64,000 nucleotides of DNA from an uncultured Monoglobus sp. GTDB lineage: Bacteria > Bacillota > Clostridia > Monoglobales > Monoglobaceae. The notes beneath the pieces are model-generated. The model searched no databases and had not been told where the DNA came from. It saw only the letters and a program-made list of their open reading frames with translations. The stretch spans positions 56,401-120,400 of the forward strand of contig CANQKC010000003.1 of the NCBI GenBank assembly GCA_947624305.1, read 5' to 3'. The position numbers and the translations under genes were made by a program. Below, one piece after another: positions 9,065 through 17,957 of the stretch (its first letter is position 1; each line of letters opens with the position of its first letter).

Positions 9065-9088
9065 CAAAATCGAACTGATTTTTACTTC

Positions 9089-11455
9089 TTATTTAGAAGC
9101 GGGTGTGCTTGAAGCCTCGGGAGCGCTTGAAGCGTCGGGAGCCTCAGTTTCCTCGGGAGCAGCAGTGGCTGTGGGAGCCTCTGTAGCTGTTGTTCCTGTC
9201 GAAAAGCCGCTGTTATTGCTGGGAGCAGCTGTCGGAGCTTCTGTCGTCTCGGGAACATCCTCGGGAACCTCTTCGCTTCTTGTCAGAACATATACTCTGT
9301 CGAGGAGAGCCGAAGCCTCGGAACGCGCGGCGTTAGCCTGCGGTCTGAAGTTTCCTGTCTCGTCGCCCTGGAGCAGACCGTTCTCGGTCAGGCCGGCAAC
9401 ATACTCCTTAGCATAGTCGGAGATCGACGCAGCGTCGGGATATGTCATAGCCGCAGTTGAAGTCATGTTCATCTGACGACCGATGATCGTGGCCATCTGC
9501 TCACGAGTGATGTCAGCGTTGGGAGCGAACTCGTTCTCGGAAATACCGTTTACGAGGCCGGCCTCTGTAGCAGCGATTACATAAGGTGCGAACCAGTCGG
9601 AAGCATTAACGTCGCTGAACTGCGAGGTTGTCGAAGCAGCCTCGAGGCCGAATACGTTAACCGCGATCTTTGTGAACTCTGCACGCGTGATGTTGTTCTC
9701 AGGCATATACAGATTTGCTGTCTCGCCGTTTACGATACCCGCGTTGTAGAGATCCATGATGTAATCATAAGCCCAGTATGTGGGAGGTACATCGTCAAAT
9801 ACCTGCGCGCCTGTGTTATTGGGAGGCGTTACAACAGGCTCGGATGTGCCTGTGGGAGCAGCCGTAGCCGGAGAACCGCCGCCTGTGCCGAACGTTGAGT
9901 TGCCGATCGAAGCCTTGCCGCCCGTTGTGTAGCGATACTCAACCGAACCCTCGGAAGCAGCAACTTCTGTTCCGTTGAGGTAATACTTCGCGTTCTCTAA
10001 CGCTGTGTCAAGCTCATGCTCGGGCTTGAATGTGATAACAGCCTTGTATTCTGTTCTGTAATCAGCCTCATAGCTGTCAGCCGTAACAGGAGTTTCACCG
10101 TTTTCGGTTATCATGTACCAAGCCGTGTCAACCGTGTAATGTCCGGGCAGAGAAACCTCCGCTGAAGGCATTACCTGATTGGGAACAGGATTCTTGATGG
10201 TCGCGCCGAATTCGCTTATTGTTCTCTCAACCTTGATATACTTGTCAGCCGCAACGCCCTTGTAGATTACCATAATGTTATGGTCGTCAACAAGACGCAG
10301 GTCGAAGTCGCCCTTTGTGGCGTCATTGTATACAACGTCCTCAACCGTGGGCTCGCCGCCCGCAACGGGAGTTGTAACCGTAATCGTAAACTCGGGGATC
10401 GAGCCCATAACATCAGCGTCGGCCTGCGCGCTAATCTTAACATCGTCCTTCAAAGCAACTGTGAAAGCGTCCTCGCCTTCCTTCTCAACGATAACAACGT
10501 TGTTGTCAGTCTCGGAGAATGTCAGCTCACTCTGTACAACATCAAGAGGCAGAGCGTCGCCGTTCTCGTCTCTGATCTCAACAACACTGTATGTCTTGCC
10601 CTTGGGCAGAGTCTTTGTGAAGTCACCGTTCTCGTCTCTTTCAATAACAATGGAATCATCTGAGTCGATATCGGACTTTACAACAAGGCTCTTAACGTTC
10701 TCGGGAACGCTCTTGCCGGGGATCGTGATCGTGAACTCGGTATCGCTTACAGGAGGCTGTGTAACAACAGGAGCCTCTGTGGGAGCCGCGGTCGGAGCCT
10801 CTGTAGCAGGCGCCTCGGTCGCGGGAGCCTGTGTAGCCGGAGCTTCCGTAGCGGGAGCCTCTGTGGGAGCCGCAGTCGGAGCCTCTGTAGGAGCCTCTGT
10901 CGGAGGAGCAGCCTGACCTATTGTAACAGTTCCGTTAACAGTGTTTTGTGTAATGAAATCTGTGTCTTTGTTAGAAGCACCGGTTCCAACAACAGTAAGC
11001 GTCTGTTCGCCGTCAGGAGCGCCGTCCTTAACCTTAAGCTCTACAGTACCGGCAGCCAAATATCCGGGATCTGATTTAGGTGTTATAAACGAACTAAGTG
11101 TACCAAATACGAACTTAGGAACTGCTTCATTGGTGTTCCAGCCGGAGAGCGCTTCCCAGTCAGAAAGCATGCCCTGTCTGCCTGCGTCATAATATGTGAA
11201 TTCAACACCCTGATAATCGAACACGTCCGTGTTGAAACGCAAATCAAAACCGATGATGCCGGAAGTGAATGAATCGCCGTCGGATGTTACATCCAAAGTT
11301 ACTTTTACCGTGTCACCGGGCGCAGCCGTTGTCTTGTCGGGAACGGCAGTAACAGTAAGGCTTTCACCGGCAGCGAAAACAACGCCAAATGACATAATGC
11401 TGAGAACCATAGCAAGCGCAACAACGATTGCCGTATATTTTCTCAAATTTCTCAT
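9089..11455 (-). CDS. Cell-surface anchoring scaffoldin: cohesin domain plus three SLH domains
   Basis: 788 aa. Signal peptide (residues 1-29, ending VVFAAGE). An N-terminal cohesin-like domain spans about 32-180: GDTVKVTLDV, FDLRFNTDVFDYQGV and a GYLAAGTVELKV strand. A Thr/Ala/Pro linker of TEAP repeats follows, then a beta-rich region of unknown fold. Three SLH domains occupy about 545-720 (NITRAEFTKIAVN, DITREQMATIIGR), then a second TEAP-rich tail. Cohesins bind dockerins and SLH domains bind wall polymers, so this should hold dockerin proteins at the surface. A dockerin gene lies 68 nt upstream on the same strand. AAGGAG precedes the start. Confidence 0.88.
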   Translation of the reverse strand: MRNLRKYTAIVVALAMVLSIMSFGVVFAAGESLTVTAVPDKTTAAPGDTVKVTLDVTSDGDSFTSGIIGFDLRFNTDVFDYQGVEFTYYDAGRQGMLSDWEALSGWNTNEAVPKFVFGTLSSFITPKSDPGYLAAGTVELKVKDGAPDGEQTLTVVGTGASNKDTDFITQNTVNGTVTIGQAAPPTEAPTEAPTAAPTEAPATEAPATQAPATEAPATEAPTAAPTEAPVVTQPPVSDTEFTITIPGKSVPENVKSLVVKSDIDSDDSIVIERDENGDFTKTLPKGKTYSVVEIRDENGDALPLDVVQSELTFSETDNNVVIVEKEGEDAFTVALKDDVKISAQADADVMGSIPEFTITVTTPVAGGEPTVEDVVYNDATKGDFDLRLVDDHNIMVIYKGVAADKYIKVERTISEFGATIKNPVPNQVMPSAEVSLPGHYTVDTAWYMITENGETPVTADSYEADYRTEYKAVITFKPEHELDTALENAKYYLNGTEVAASEGSVEYRYTTGGKASIGNSTFGTGGGSPATAAPTGTSEPVVTPPNNTGAQVFDDVPPTYWAYDYIMDLYNAGIVNGETANLYMPENNITRAEFTKIAVNVFGLEAASTTSQFSDVNASDWFAPYVIAATEAGLVNGISENEFAPNADITREQMATIIGRQMNMTSTAAMTYPDAASISDYAKEYVAGLTENGLLQGDETGNFRPQANAARSEASALLDRVYVLTRSEEVPEDVPETTEAPTAAPSNNSGFSTGTTATEAPTATAAPEETEAPDASSAPEASSTPASK

Positions 11456-11523
11456 ATAAATATTACTCCTTCCAAAATAATGAATTTACTCTTTTTGTCT
11501 ATCCAATGCCAATAGCTTTAGAA

Positions 11524-12414
11524 TTATTGTTCTGCCGGGAATTTTGTAATCTTGCCGGAAGCGTATTGCATAATGTAAATCGCATCGGTTGCATCGATGG
11601 AATCATTTGCATCAACATTAGCTCTAAGCTGTTCATCAGCGGACAGAGTCGTCTTTCCCGATGCATGCTGCATAACAAGAATAGCGTCTGTAGCGTTAAC
11701 ACCGTCTTTATTGTCAACATCACCGTATGTTACTTCGGGTGTGGGGCCGCCGGCTGTCAGCGTGAACGACTTAGCGTCGGGTGTGGCAACATCTGTGCCG
11801 CCGATCTTAACAACGATAATGTCGCCTTCATTATTGGCGCTCTTCGCAAGCTTAAAGGTATATGTGCCGCTTCCGCCTGCGGGACCCGCATACTGATTGA
11901 TATAGCCTACGGGTGTCTCGGCGGTAAAGCCAACCGTGTTGTTCTGGTCGCCTGTGATGCCCGTGATATTGTAAACAAACAATGTCATCTGGCTGGGAGC
12001 CGAGCTTACAGTGAACGGAACGCTTACCGTGTAATAAGTATCATCTGCTGTCGCAGAAATATCGCCGATAGCGATAACCGAACCTGTGGCAACGTCGTCA
12101 ACCTTGGCAGCAGCCTCGGCAACGTCCTCAGCCGTAATGTCTTTTGTCTCCAGCGGAACCGCAACTTCCTCAACAGGAGCCTCAACGTCCTCAGCATCCT
12201 CTGCGGGTGCCTCCGCATCCTCGGCAGGTGTCTCAACTTCTTCGGCAGCTTCCTCTGCGGGAGCAGCCTCGTCAACTGTTTCCTCAACAACGGGAGCCAC
12301 TGCTTCGGGAGCGGCCTCGTCAGCCTCAGCCGCAAACGCGAGACCGGCGGTTGCCGAGCAAATCATCAATGCGGCGGTGAGAGCCGCACCAAATTTAAAA
12401 ATTCTCTTTTTCAT
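11524..12414 (-). CDS. Secreted dockerin protein, candidate ligand of the adjacent cohesin
   Basis: 296 aa. Signal peptide (1-28), then a very acidic Glu/Ala/Pro segment to about 105, a beta-sandwich-like domain (about 118-225), and a C-terminal type I dockerin. The dockerin has two calcium-loop repeats, GDVDNKDGVNATDAILVMQH and NVDANDSIDATDAIYIMQY. It carries no recognisable catalytic domain, so it may be structural or an adaptor. It lies immediately upstream of the cohesin-SLH gene with no terminator between, so the two probably share a transcript from the promoter at 12594-12622. GGAGGATAATTAA precedes the ATG. Confidence 0.88.
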   Translation of the reverse strand: MKKRIFKFGAALTAALMICSATAGLAFAAEADEAAPEAVAPVVEETVDEAAPAEEAAEEVETPAEDAEAPAEDAEDVEAPVEEVAVPLETKDITAEDVAEAAAKVDDVATGSVIAIGDISATADDTYYTVSVPFTVSSAPSQMTLFVYNITGITGDQNNTVGFTAETPVGYINQYAGPAGGSGTYTFKLAKSANNEGDIIVVKIGGTDVATPDAKSFTLTAGGPTPEVTYGDVDNKDGVNATDAILVMQHASGKTTLSADEQLRANVDANDSIDATDAIYIMQYASGKITKFPAEQ

Positions 12415-12593
12415 TTAATTATCCTCCTAATTTTGCCGTTTTATAAAATCGTCGATTTCTTCCCAATTAAATCCGCAATTTTACTTACCATCTCAAAATT
12501 CGAGGTTATCCTCCTTTCCCCAAAAATTCTCGCGGCATCAAACGCTTATGTACAATACCGCATTTTAAATTTTCTCTATTATGACACGGTACT

Positions 12594-12622
12594 ATTATAC
12601 ACCCACATAAAATAAATTTCAA
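12594..12622 (-). promoter_or_regulatory. Promoter for the dockerin/cohesin-SLH operon
   Basis: Minus strand TTGAAA (12622-12617), 17-bp spacer, TATAAT (12599-12594). The implied 5' UTR is about 170 nt and contains a second AGGAGGATAA-like ribosome motif near 12510 with no credible ORF after it. The 300-nt gap 12415-12715 holds this promoter and the divergent apbE promoter. Confidence 0.75.
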
Positions 12623-12680
12623 GTCTTTTTTTAAAATTTCTTGCAATTTTTCAAAGATATTAAAAAAAACTGACAATATG

Positions 12681-12708
12681 TTGACATTTTGCACAGTTTG
12701 AATATAAT
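12681..12708 (+). promoter_or_regulatory. Promoter for apbE with almost no 5' UTR
   Basis: TTGACA (12681-12686), 16-bp spacer, TATAAT (12703-12708). The predicted start at about 12715 is one base before the ATG at 12716. Confidence 0.75.
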
Positions 12709-12715
12709 AATATTT

Positions 12716-13675
12716 ATGAAAAGAACGTTTTACTTAATTTTATCAGCGATAATTGCCGCGGCTGCTCTATCCGGCTGCGCCTCGACGCTCGATCAAAAGC
12801 GCGCCTCTGACACGCGTTTTTTGCTTGACACGGTCTGCACCGTGACCGTGGGCGGCGATAACGCCGAGGCCGCCGTCTACGACATCTTTGACATCGTTTC
12901 AAAAATCGCGGGCGAGATCGACTATTACGACCCCGGTTCCTCGGTTTCAAAATTCAACTCGGCGCCCGCGGGCGAGGCGGTCAGGCTCAGTGAGAGCTGC
13001 GCCGAGATCGTCGCGGCGGCGCTTGACGTTTCGTCGGCCTCGGGCGGCGCGTTTGACATAACGACAGCTCCGCTCAAGGACCTGTGGGATTTTAAGTCGG
13101 AAAGCCCCGAGGTCCCCGCGCCCGAACGGCTCGCCGAGTCGCTCGCTCATGTGGGATACGAAAAGCTCGCGTTTGACCCCGCCGCGCGGACGCTTTCAAA
13201 GACCGAGGACGGCGTCAAAATCGACCTCGGCGGCTGCGGAAAGGGCTATTGCTGTCAGGCGGCGATCAATTATATGGAAGAAAAGCATCCCGACTGCTTC
13301 GCGATAATCGACCTCGGCGGCAACGTCGGCGTGTACGGCGCCAATCCGCGGACATCGGACGGCTCATTCACCGTCGGTATTCAAAGCCCCGGCGGCGAAG
13401 GCGGCGAATATTCGCGCACCGTCAGCCTCACGTCTGGACAGAGCGCGGTCACGAGCGGCACCTATCAGCGCCATTTTGTGAAGGACGGCGTGAATTACCA
13501 CCACATTCTCGACCCCGCAACCGGAATGCCAGCGTCAAACGGCTTTGAAAGCGCCACGATAATTTGCGGCTCGGGAGTGACCGCGGACTGCCTTTCGACC
13601 GCGTGCATGGTTCTGCCCGAGGACGAGGGGCGCGCGCTCGCCGAAAAATATGGCGCGGAGCTTATATATCAATAA
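12716..13675 (+). CDS. apbE: FAD:protein FMN transferase (ApbE), lipoprotein
   Basis: 319 aa from ATG 12716. It transfers FMN from FAD onto Thr residues of extracellular flavoproteins such as Rnf/Nqr subunits. A lipoprotein signal with lipobox LSGC (residues 16-19) anchors it outside the membrane. ApbE motifs: DTVCTVTV, GGAFDITTAPL, KIDLGGCGKGY, IDLGGNVGVYG and the C-terminal H-HILDPATG. The ORF track begins at a TTG at 12689, but that lies between the -35 and -10 elements, so ATG 12716 is right. No Shine-Dalgarno is seen, suggesting a leaderless message. Followed closely by the amidohydrolase gene. Confidence 0.93.
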   Translation: MKRTFYLILSAIIAAAALSGCASTLDQKRASDTRFLLDTVCTVTVGGDNAEAAVYDIFDIVSKIAGEIDYYDPGSSVSKFNSAPAGEAVRLSESCAEIVAAALDVSSASGGAFDITTAPLKDLWDFKSESPEVPAPERLAESLAHVGYEKLAFDPAARTLSKTEDGVKIDLGGCGKGYCCQAAINYMEEKHPDCFAIIDLGGNVGVYGANPRTSDGSFTVGIQSPGGEGGEYSRTVSLTSGQSAVTSGTYQRHFVKDGVNYHHILDPATGMPASNGFESATIICGSGVTADCLSTACMVLPEDEGRALAEKYGAELIYQ

Positions 13676-13703
13676 TAACCGATCAGGAGATCAGGAGGAT
13701 AAT

Positions 13704-14849
13704 ATGCTTATAATCAACGCTGAAATCATGACCATGAGCGACAGGCTCGGCGTGATCAAAAACGGATATATCGAGATCAAAGACAAAAAGATCGCCTCAA
13801 TGGGCGATATGGCCGACGCGCCCGAAATAGGCGGCGAGATCATCGACGCGGGCGGACGCCTTGTGACGCCAGGCCTTGTGGATGCGCACTCGCACATAGG
13901 AATGTGGGAGGACGGCCTGACGTTTGAGGGCGACGACGGCAACGAGGACACCGAGCCGATAACGCCGCACCTCAGAGCGATCGACGGAATAAACCCGCTT
14001 GACGCCACGTTTTCGGAGGCGCTCAGCGCGGGAATAACGACGGTCGTGACCGGCCCGGGAAGCGCCAACCCGATAGGCGGCCAGGCAGCCGCGCTCAAAA
14101 CGAGCGGCAGGCGCGTTGACGACATGATAATCAAGGCCCCGGTCGGCATGAAGATCGCCCTGGGCGAAAACCCCAAGACCACATATAATGACAAAAGCCG
14201 CTCGCCGGTGACAAGAATGGCCACCGCCTCGCTTATCCGCGAGGCTCTGCGCGAGGCGCTCGACTATAAAACCGCGCTCGAAAAATACGGGGCCGACCCC
14301 GAGAACGAGGACAAGCCCGACTATGATATAAAATCCGAGGCGCTGCTTCCGGTGCTGAGGCGCGAGATACCGCTTCACGCCCACGCGCACCGCGCGGACG
14401 ATATTTTTACCGCCATACGCATCGCGAGGGAATTTGACCTTGACCTGATCCTGGTTCACTGCACCGAGGGGCACCTTATCGCGGACGAGCTCGCGCGCGA
14501 GGGCTTCCCCGTCCTCTCGGGCCCGATCATGACCGACCGCAGCAAGCCAGAACTCAGGAACCAGACCGAGGCCTCGGCGGGGATCATGGAGCGCGCCGGG
14601 ATCGACGTTTCGATAATCACCGACCACCCCGAAACGCCCGAAAAATTCCTTCCGCTCTGCGCCGCGGTCGCCGCGAAATACGGCATGAGCAGGGACGGCG
14701 CGCTGCGGGCGTTAACGATCAACCCGGCCCGCGCCTGCGGCATTGACGACCGCGTGGGCTCGCTCGAGCCCGGCAAGGACGGCGACCTCGTGATCTGGAA
14801 CGGCGACCCTCTTTCAATCGAGGGTTCCCCATATAAAGTGATATGCTGA
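13704..14849 (+). CDS. Amidohydrolase-family metal-dependent hydrolase
   Basis: 381 aa, with a small beta-sandwich plus TIM-barrel of the amidohydrolase superfamily. Metal-binding motifs: VDAHSHIGM (HxH, about residue 61), LHAHAHR, LVHCTEGH and a late ITDHPETPE aspartate/histidine. This is closest in pattern to the imidazolonepropionase-like group often annotated only as amidohydrolase; the substrate cannot be read. The ORF track starts at 13650 inside apbE. ATG 13704 has a perfect AGGAGG 6 nt upstream and starts MLIINAEIMTM like its relatives. Probably co-transcribed with apbE. Confidence 0.88.
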   Translation: MLIINAEIMTMSDRLGVIKNGYIEIKDKKIASMGDMADAPEIGGEIIDAGGRLVTPGLVDAHSHIGMWEDGLTFEGDDGNEDTEPITPHLRAIDGINPLDATFSEALSAGITTVVTGPGSANPIGGQAAALKTSGRRVDDMIIKAPVGMKIALGENPKTTYNDKSRSPVTRMATASLIREALREALDYKTALEKYGADPENEDKPDYDIKSEALLPVLRREIPLHAHAHRADDIFTAIRIAREFDLDLILVHCTEGHLIADELAREGFPVLSGPIMTDRSKPELRNQTEASAGIMERAGIDVSIITDHPETPEKFLPLCAAVAAKYGMSRDGALRALTINPARACGIDDRVGSLEPGKDGDLVIWNGDPLSIEGSPYKVIC

Positions 14850-14850
14850 C

Positions 14851-14889
14851 AAAAAGAGAAGAAAAGCCGAAAGCTTTTCTTCTCTTTTT
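14851..14889. terminator. Strong bidirectional terminator
   Basis: Perfect 17-bp inverted repeat AAAAAGAGAAGAAAAGC / GCTTTTCTTCTCTTTTT with loop CGAAA. It separates the plus-strand amidohydrolase from the convergent stalk-RCC1 gene. Confidence 0.9.
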
Positions 14890-14890
14890 G

Positions 14891-16519
14891 CTATTTCACG
14901 CTCGCGACGGTTTCAAGACCGCCGTAGGTTATCTTGACAATGTCGCCGTTTTCGCACAGGGCGTAAACAGTCTTTTTATCCGCGGAGCACACCGCCCGCA
15001 CATTATTAAGTGAAGCGTATTCCTCGGCGTAATAATGCTCATACTGTGAATGTCTGCGGCCCGAGATCACCGGGCTGTCGCCCCACATATATATCTTTCC
15101 GCCGCTTAAGGCCGCGAACTGGTACTCGCCGCAGGAGACCGAGGTCACTCTGAGCAGAATATGTCCCTCAAGCTCCCTCTTGTCAATATTATACTCGCAG
15201 TAAGGCATTCTTCTCGGGCGGTCGTATCTGTAATATCCGTCCTCGTCGGCGATTATCGGCATGTTCTCGTTTTTGTCGTGATACATTATATCCTCATCGG
15301 AGCCGAGCTCGCCGATATACACCGTGCCCCAGGCATAAACGCTGTTGTCGGCCCGTATAGCTGCCGCGCCCGCCGGGCCCGCGCTGACTGATTTGATATT
15401 GCCGATCTCGGTGATTTTCCCCGGAAGCGGCGAGCTTCCGAGCTTCGCGTTTCCTCTGCCCAGCTGGCCCTCGCCGTTCTCGCCCCATGTGTAGATCTTG
15501 CCGTCCGAGGTCACGGCTGCGGCGAACCCGTCGCCCGCGGCGATGTCGACCGCGCCGCCTAAGCTTACCTCGGTCGGCACGGCGGAATTTTCGGTCGTGC
15601 CGTTGCCAAGCTGGCCCTTGTCGTTCCTGCCCCAGGCGTAGATTTCTCCGTTGCGCGTGAGCGCGACGCCGAAATACGCGCCAGCTCCTATCTCTTTTAT
15701 GTTTTCAAGGCCCTCGATTTTCCGGGCCGTTCCGTCGGGCTTAATGTCCGCGCCGCCGAGCTCGCCGTAATCGTTCGAGCTGCCCCACGAATACACCTCA
15801 CCGCCGTCGGTCAGGGCATAGCCGCCGTTTTTGCCGAGGGCGACCTGCACCGCCCGCTCGACGCCCGGGACCTTATTTCCGCCGAGCATATACACGCCGC
15901 CGTCGTCCTTGATATAAGCAACGCGGTCACGATAGGAGGATATCCGCGCGCCGTCCGATATTTTTGACGGATCGAACGCGGGCGCGGCGCTCTGCGCGGG
16001 CGTCGGAACCGAGGCAGCCGTCGGAGCGGCGGTCACGGCCTGCCCCCCGGCCTTGGCGGATGTTATCGTTACCACATAAGTTTTTTCGTCCCACTCAACC
16101 TTGCAGTCAAACGCCTCGGACACCGCCCGAAGCGGCACCATGGTCGTGTCGACATAGCTGTCATACGGCAGCAGCTCGGGCGGGATCTCGAGCCGCACCG
16201 TTCTTGTGTTTCCGCCGCTCGTCACCGACATCTCGCCGCGGCCGATCCCCAGCGCAATCTCTATTCCCTCTCTGCGCGCCGTTATGGACTGTCCGCTCTC
16301 GTTCCATATCACCTCGGCTCCCATTGCCTCAAAGGTTTTGCGCATCGGAACGAGCGTCCTGCCGTTTTTTATGACGGGCTCATGAACACCGGAATATATT
16401 ATTTCCTTTCCGTCAAGCATGACCTTGACCCCCGTTTCATACACGTCCGCGGCAAAGGCCTGCGCCGTCAGCATCACAAAGATCAGGACCGCCGATATGA
16501 CTGTTTTAATTGTTTTCAT
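14891..16519 (-). CDS. Secreted stalk-domain protein with RCC1 beta-propeller
   Basis: 542 aa from ATG 16519. Signal peptide (residues 1-24) and a copper-amine-oxidase-N-like stalk domain made of two repeats (NGRTLVPMRKTFEAMGAEVIW; TTMVPLRAVSEAFDCKVEWD), to about 155. A Thr/Ala/Pro linker follows, then RCC1-type repeats (about 185-540) with recurring YSWGSSNDYGELG, YAWGRNDKGQLG and YTWGENGEGQLG motifs. RCC1 propellers are protein-interaction platforms; a secreted version is probably a surface adhesin or binding protein. The track's first three codons start at GTG; GAGGTG upstream favours ATG 16519. Confidence 0.85.
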   Translation of the reverse strand: MKTIKTVISAVLIFVMLTAQAFAADVYETGVKVMLDGKEIIYSGVHEPVIKNGRTLVPMRKTFEAMGAEVIWNESGQSITARREGIEIALGIGRGEMSVTSGGNTRTVRLEIPPELLPYDSYVDTTMVPLRAVSEAFDCKVEWDEKTYVVTITSAKAGGQAVTAAPTAASVPTPAQSAAPAFDPSKISDGARISSYRDRVAYIKDDGGVYMLGGNKVPGVERAVQVALGKNGGYALTDGGEVYSWGSSNDYGELGGADIKPDGTARKIEGLENIKEIGAGAYFGVALTRNGEIYAWGRNDKGQLGNGTTENSAVPTEVSLGGAVDIAAGDGFAAAVTSDGKIYTWGENGEGQLGRGNAKLGSSPLPGKITEIGNIKSVSAGPAGAAAIRADNSVYAWGTVYIGELGSDEDIMYHDKNENMPIIADEDGYYRYDRPRRMPYCEYNIDKRELEGHILLRVTSVSCGEYQFAALSGGKIYMWGDSPVISGRRHSQYEHYYAEEYASLNNVRAVCSADKKTVYALCENGDIVKITYGGLETVASVK

Positions 16520-16618
16520 TTGCATCACCTCATATAATAAGACTGCTTTGACATCAAAAAAGTTCCCGCTATCAAAACGGAGCGCGGAAGATCCGCGCCC
16601 CGATCAACATTCGTTATA

Positions 16619-17797
16619 TTATTCCTCCGCATCGGGAGAGGCCGCCGCGCCGCTCGTCTCCGACGGGGCCTGCGCGTTCTCCTGTTCCTCAAGATACGCT
16701 TCCCACTCGTCGCGTTCCCTCGGCAGGAACACGTTGCTGACAAGCTCTCTGGTGCCCGGAATATCCTGCACATAGTACCACACATCGTTGATATAGTCAT
16801 AATCTCCCGGGAGCTGATATGACCTGATGTCATCAAGATTAATGTTTGTCAGCGCGTTAAGATTTTTTATCACGTCGGTAACGGTCAGGTTAGTCCTCAC
16901 GTTGTTGCGGAACACGTCGCCGATCTCATCAAGCTTTGAAAGATAATACGGATTGAGCTTCTGCCTCACGACCTCTTTGATAAAGCGCTGCTGCCAGTAG
17001 ACCCTGCCCTCGTCGCCCATGACATACTCGCCGGGCGCGGTGCCGTCGTTGTTGTGGCGGAAGCGCACAAAGTCATGGGCATGCTTGCCGTCAAGGTGCT
17101 GCGGGCCCGCCTCAAGGTGAATGTGGAGGCTCTGAACGGGGTCATCGTAATCCATGTCATACGGAACGTCAAAATCAACTCCGTCAAGCGCGTTGATAAG
17201 CTCCACGAACCCGTCAAAGTCGACCGTCACAAAATAGTGAATGGGCAGACCCGTGATTTCCTTTACCTTGTTTATCAGCAGATCCTCATGTCCCTCTGTG
17301 GTGCTGAGCTCCGAGCGGTATTCCCAGATAAGGTTTCCGTTCTCGTCGGTGGGAAGCGGAAGCGGGGTAACGACCGGTTTTATATCCGAGTCAACATATG
17401 TCGAGTCCGTATCTTCGGAATTATCCTCATCGGACTCCCCCGACGGGCGCGGCGTTGAGAACGCCGCGAAGGCCATTGTCGCGTTTATTTTTTGGGTGCT
17501 TCCGTTTATCTTGACCATGGTGTCGCGCGGAATTGATAAAATGCTCACGCGGTCGGAATAATCGTCAAGCGACACAAGCATGATCGTGTCGCTCCTGTAG
17601 CCGTCCTCGTCAACGCCTATAAGCAGAACGTTCATCATTCCTACGCTGCCGTTTATATCGTCAAGCGAAAGATAACCGAGCGTGTCCCCGAGCGGCAGAC
17701 TGTTCAGCTTCTGGGCCGCCAGCACTCCGCCGTAAGTGGAAAACGCCATGGTTATTATTGATATGATAATCGCAATTACTTTAAATCTTTTCGTCAT
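16619..17797 (-). CDS. LytR-CpsA-Psr (LCP) wall polymer ligase
   Basis: 392 aa. N-terminal membrane helix (residues 6-28), then an LCP domain (about 52-330). It transfers undecaprenyl-linked glycopolymers such as teichoic acid or capsule onto peptidoglycan. Motifs: NVLLIGVDEDGYRSDTIMLV, SILSIPRDTMV and a C-terminal FVRFRHNNDGTAPGEY. An acidic Ser/Glu insert around residues 110-140 is unusual. The C-terminal tail is Ala/Ser/Glu-rich. AAAGGACG precedes the ATG. Monocistronic, with its own promoter at 17891-17918. Confidence 0.92.
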   Translation of the reverse strand: MTKRFKVIAIIISIITMAFSTYGGVLAAQKLNSLPLGDTLGYLSLDDINGSVGMMNVLLIGVDEDGYRSDTIMLVSLDDYSDRVSILSIPRDTMVKINGSTQKINATMAFAAFSTPRPSGESDEDNSEDTDSTYVDSDIKPVVTPLPLPTDENGNLIWEYRSELSTTEGHEDLLINKVKEITGLPIHYFVTVDFDGFVELINALDGVDFDVPYDMDYDDPVQSLHIHLEAGPQHLDGKHAHDFVRFRHNNDGTAPGEYVMGDEGRVYWQQRFIKEVVRQKLNPYYLSKLDEIGDVFRNNVRTNLTVTDVIKNLNALTNINLDDIRSYQLPGDYDYINDVWYYVQDIPGTRELVSNVFLPRERDEWEAYLEEQENAQAPSETSGAAASPDAEE

Positions 17798-17890
17798 ATT
17801 CCGTCCTTTTAGCCTTTCAATAATCCCGTGTTATATTCTATATGCGCGAGCGCGCTTAAATAACATCTGTTATCCGACAAATTCTACTTA

Positions 17891-17918
17891 ATTATAACAT
17901 AACGAAGTTTAATGTCAA
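17891..17918 (-). promoter_or_regulatory. Consensus promoter for the LCP gene
   Basis: Minus strand TTGACA (17918-17913), 16-bp spacer, TATAAT (17896-17891). Start near 17884, giving an 87-nt 5' UTR. Confidence 0.8.
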
Positions 17919-17957
17919 CAAGTGCAATAAATATTTAACCGAATATTTACAAAAGGT

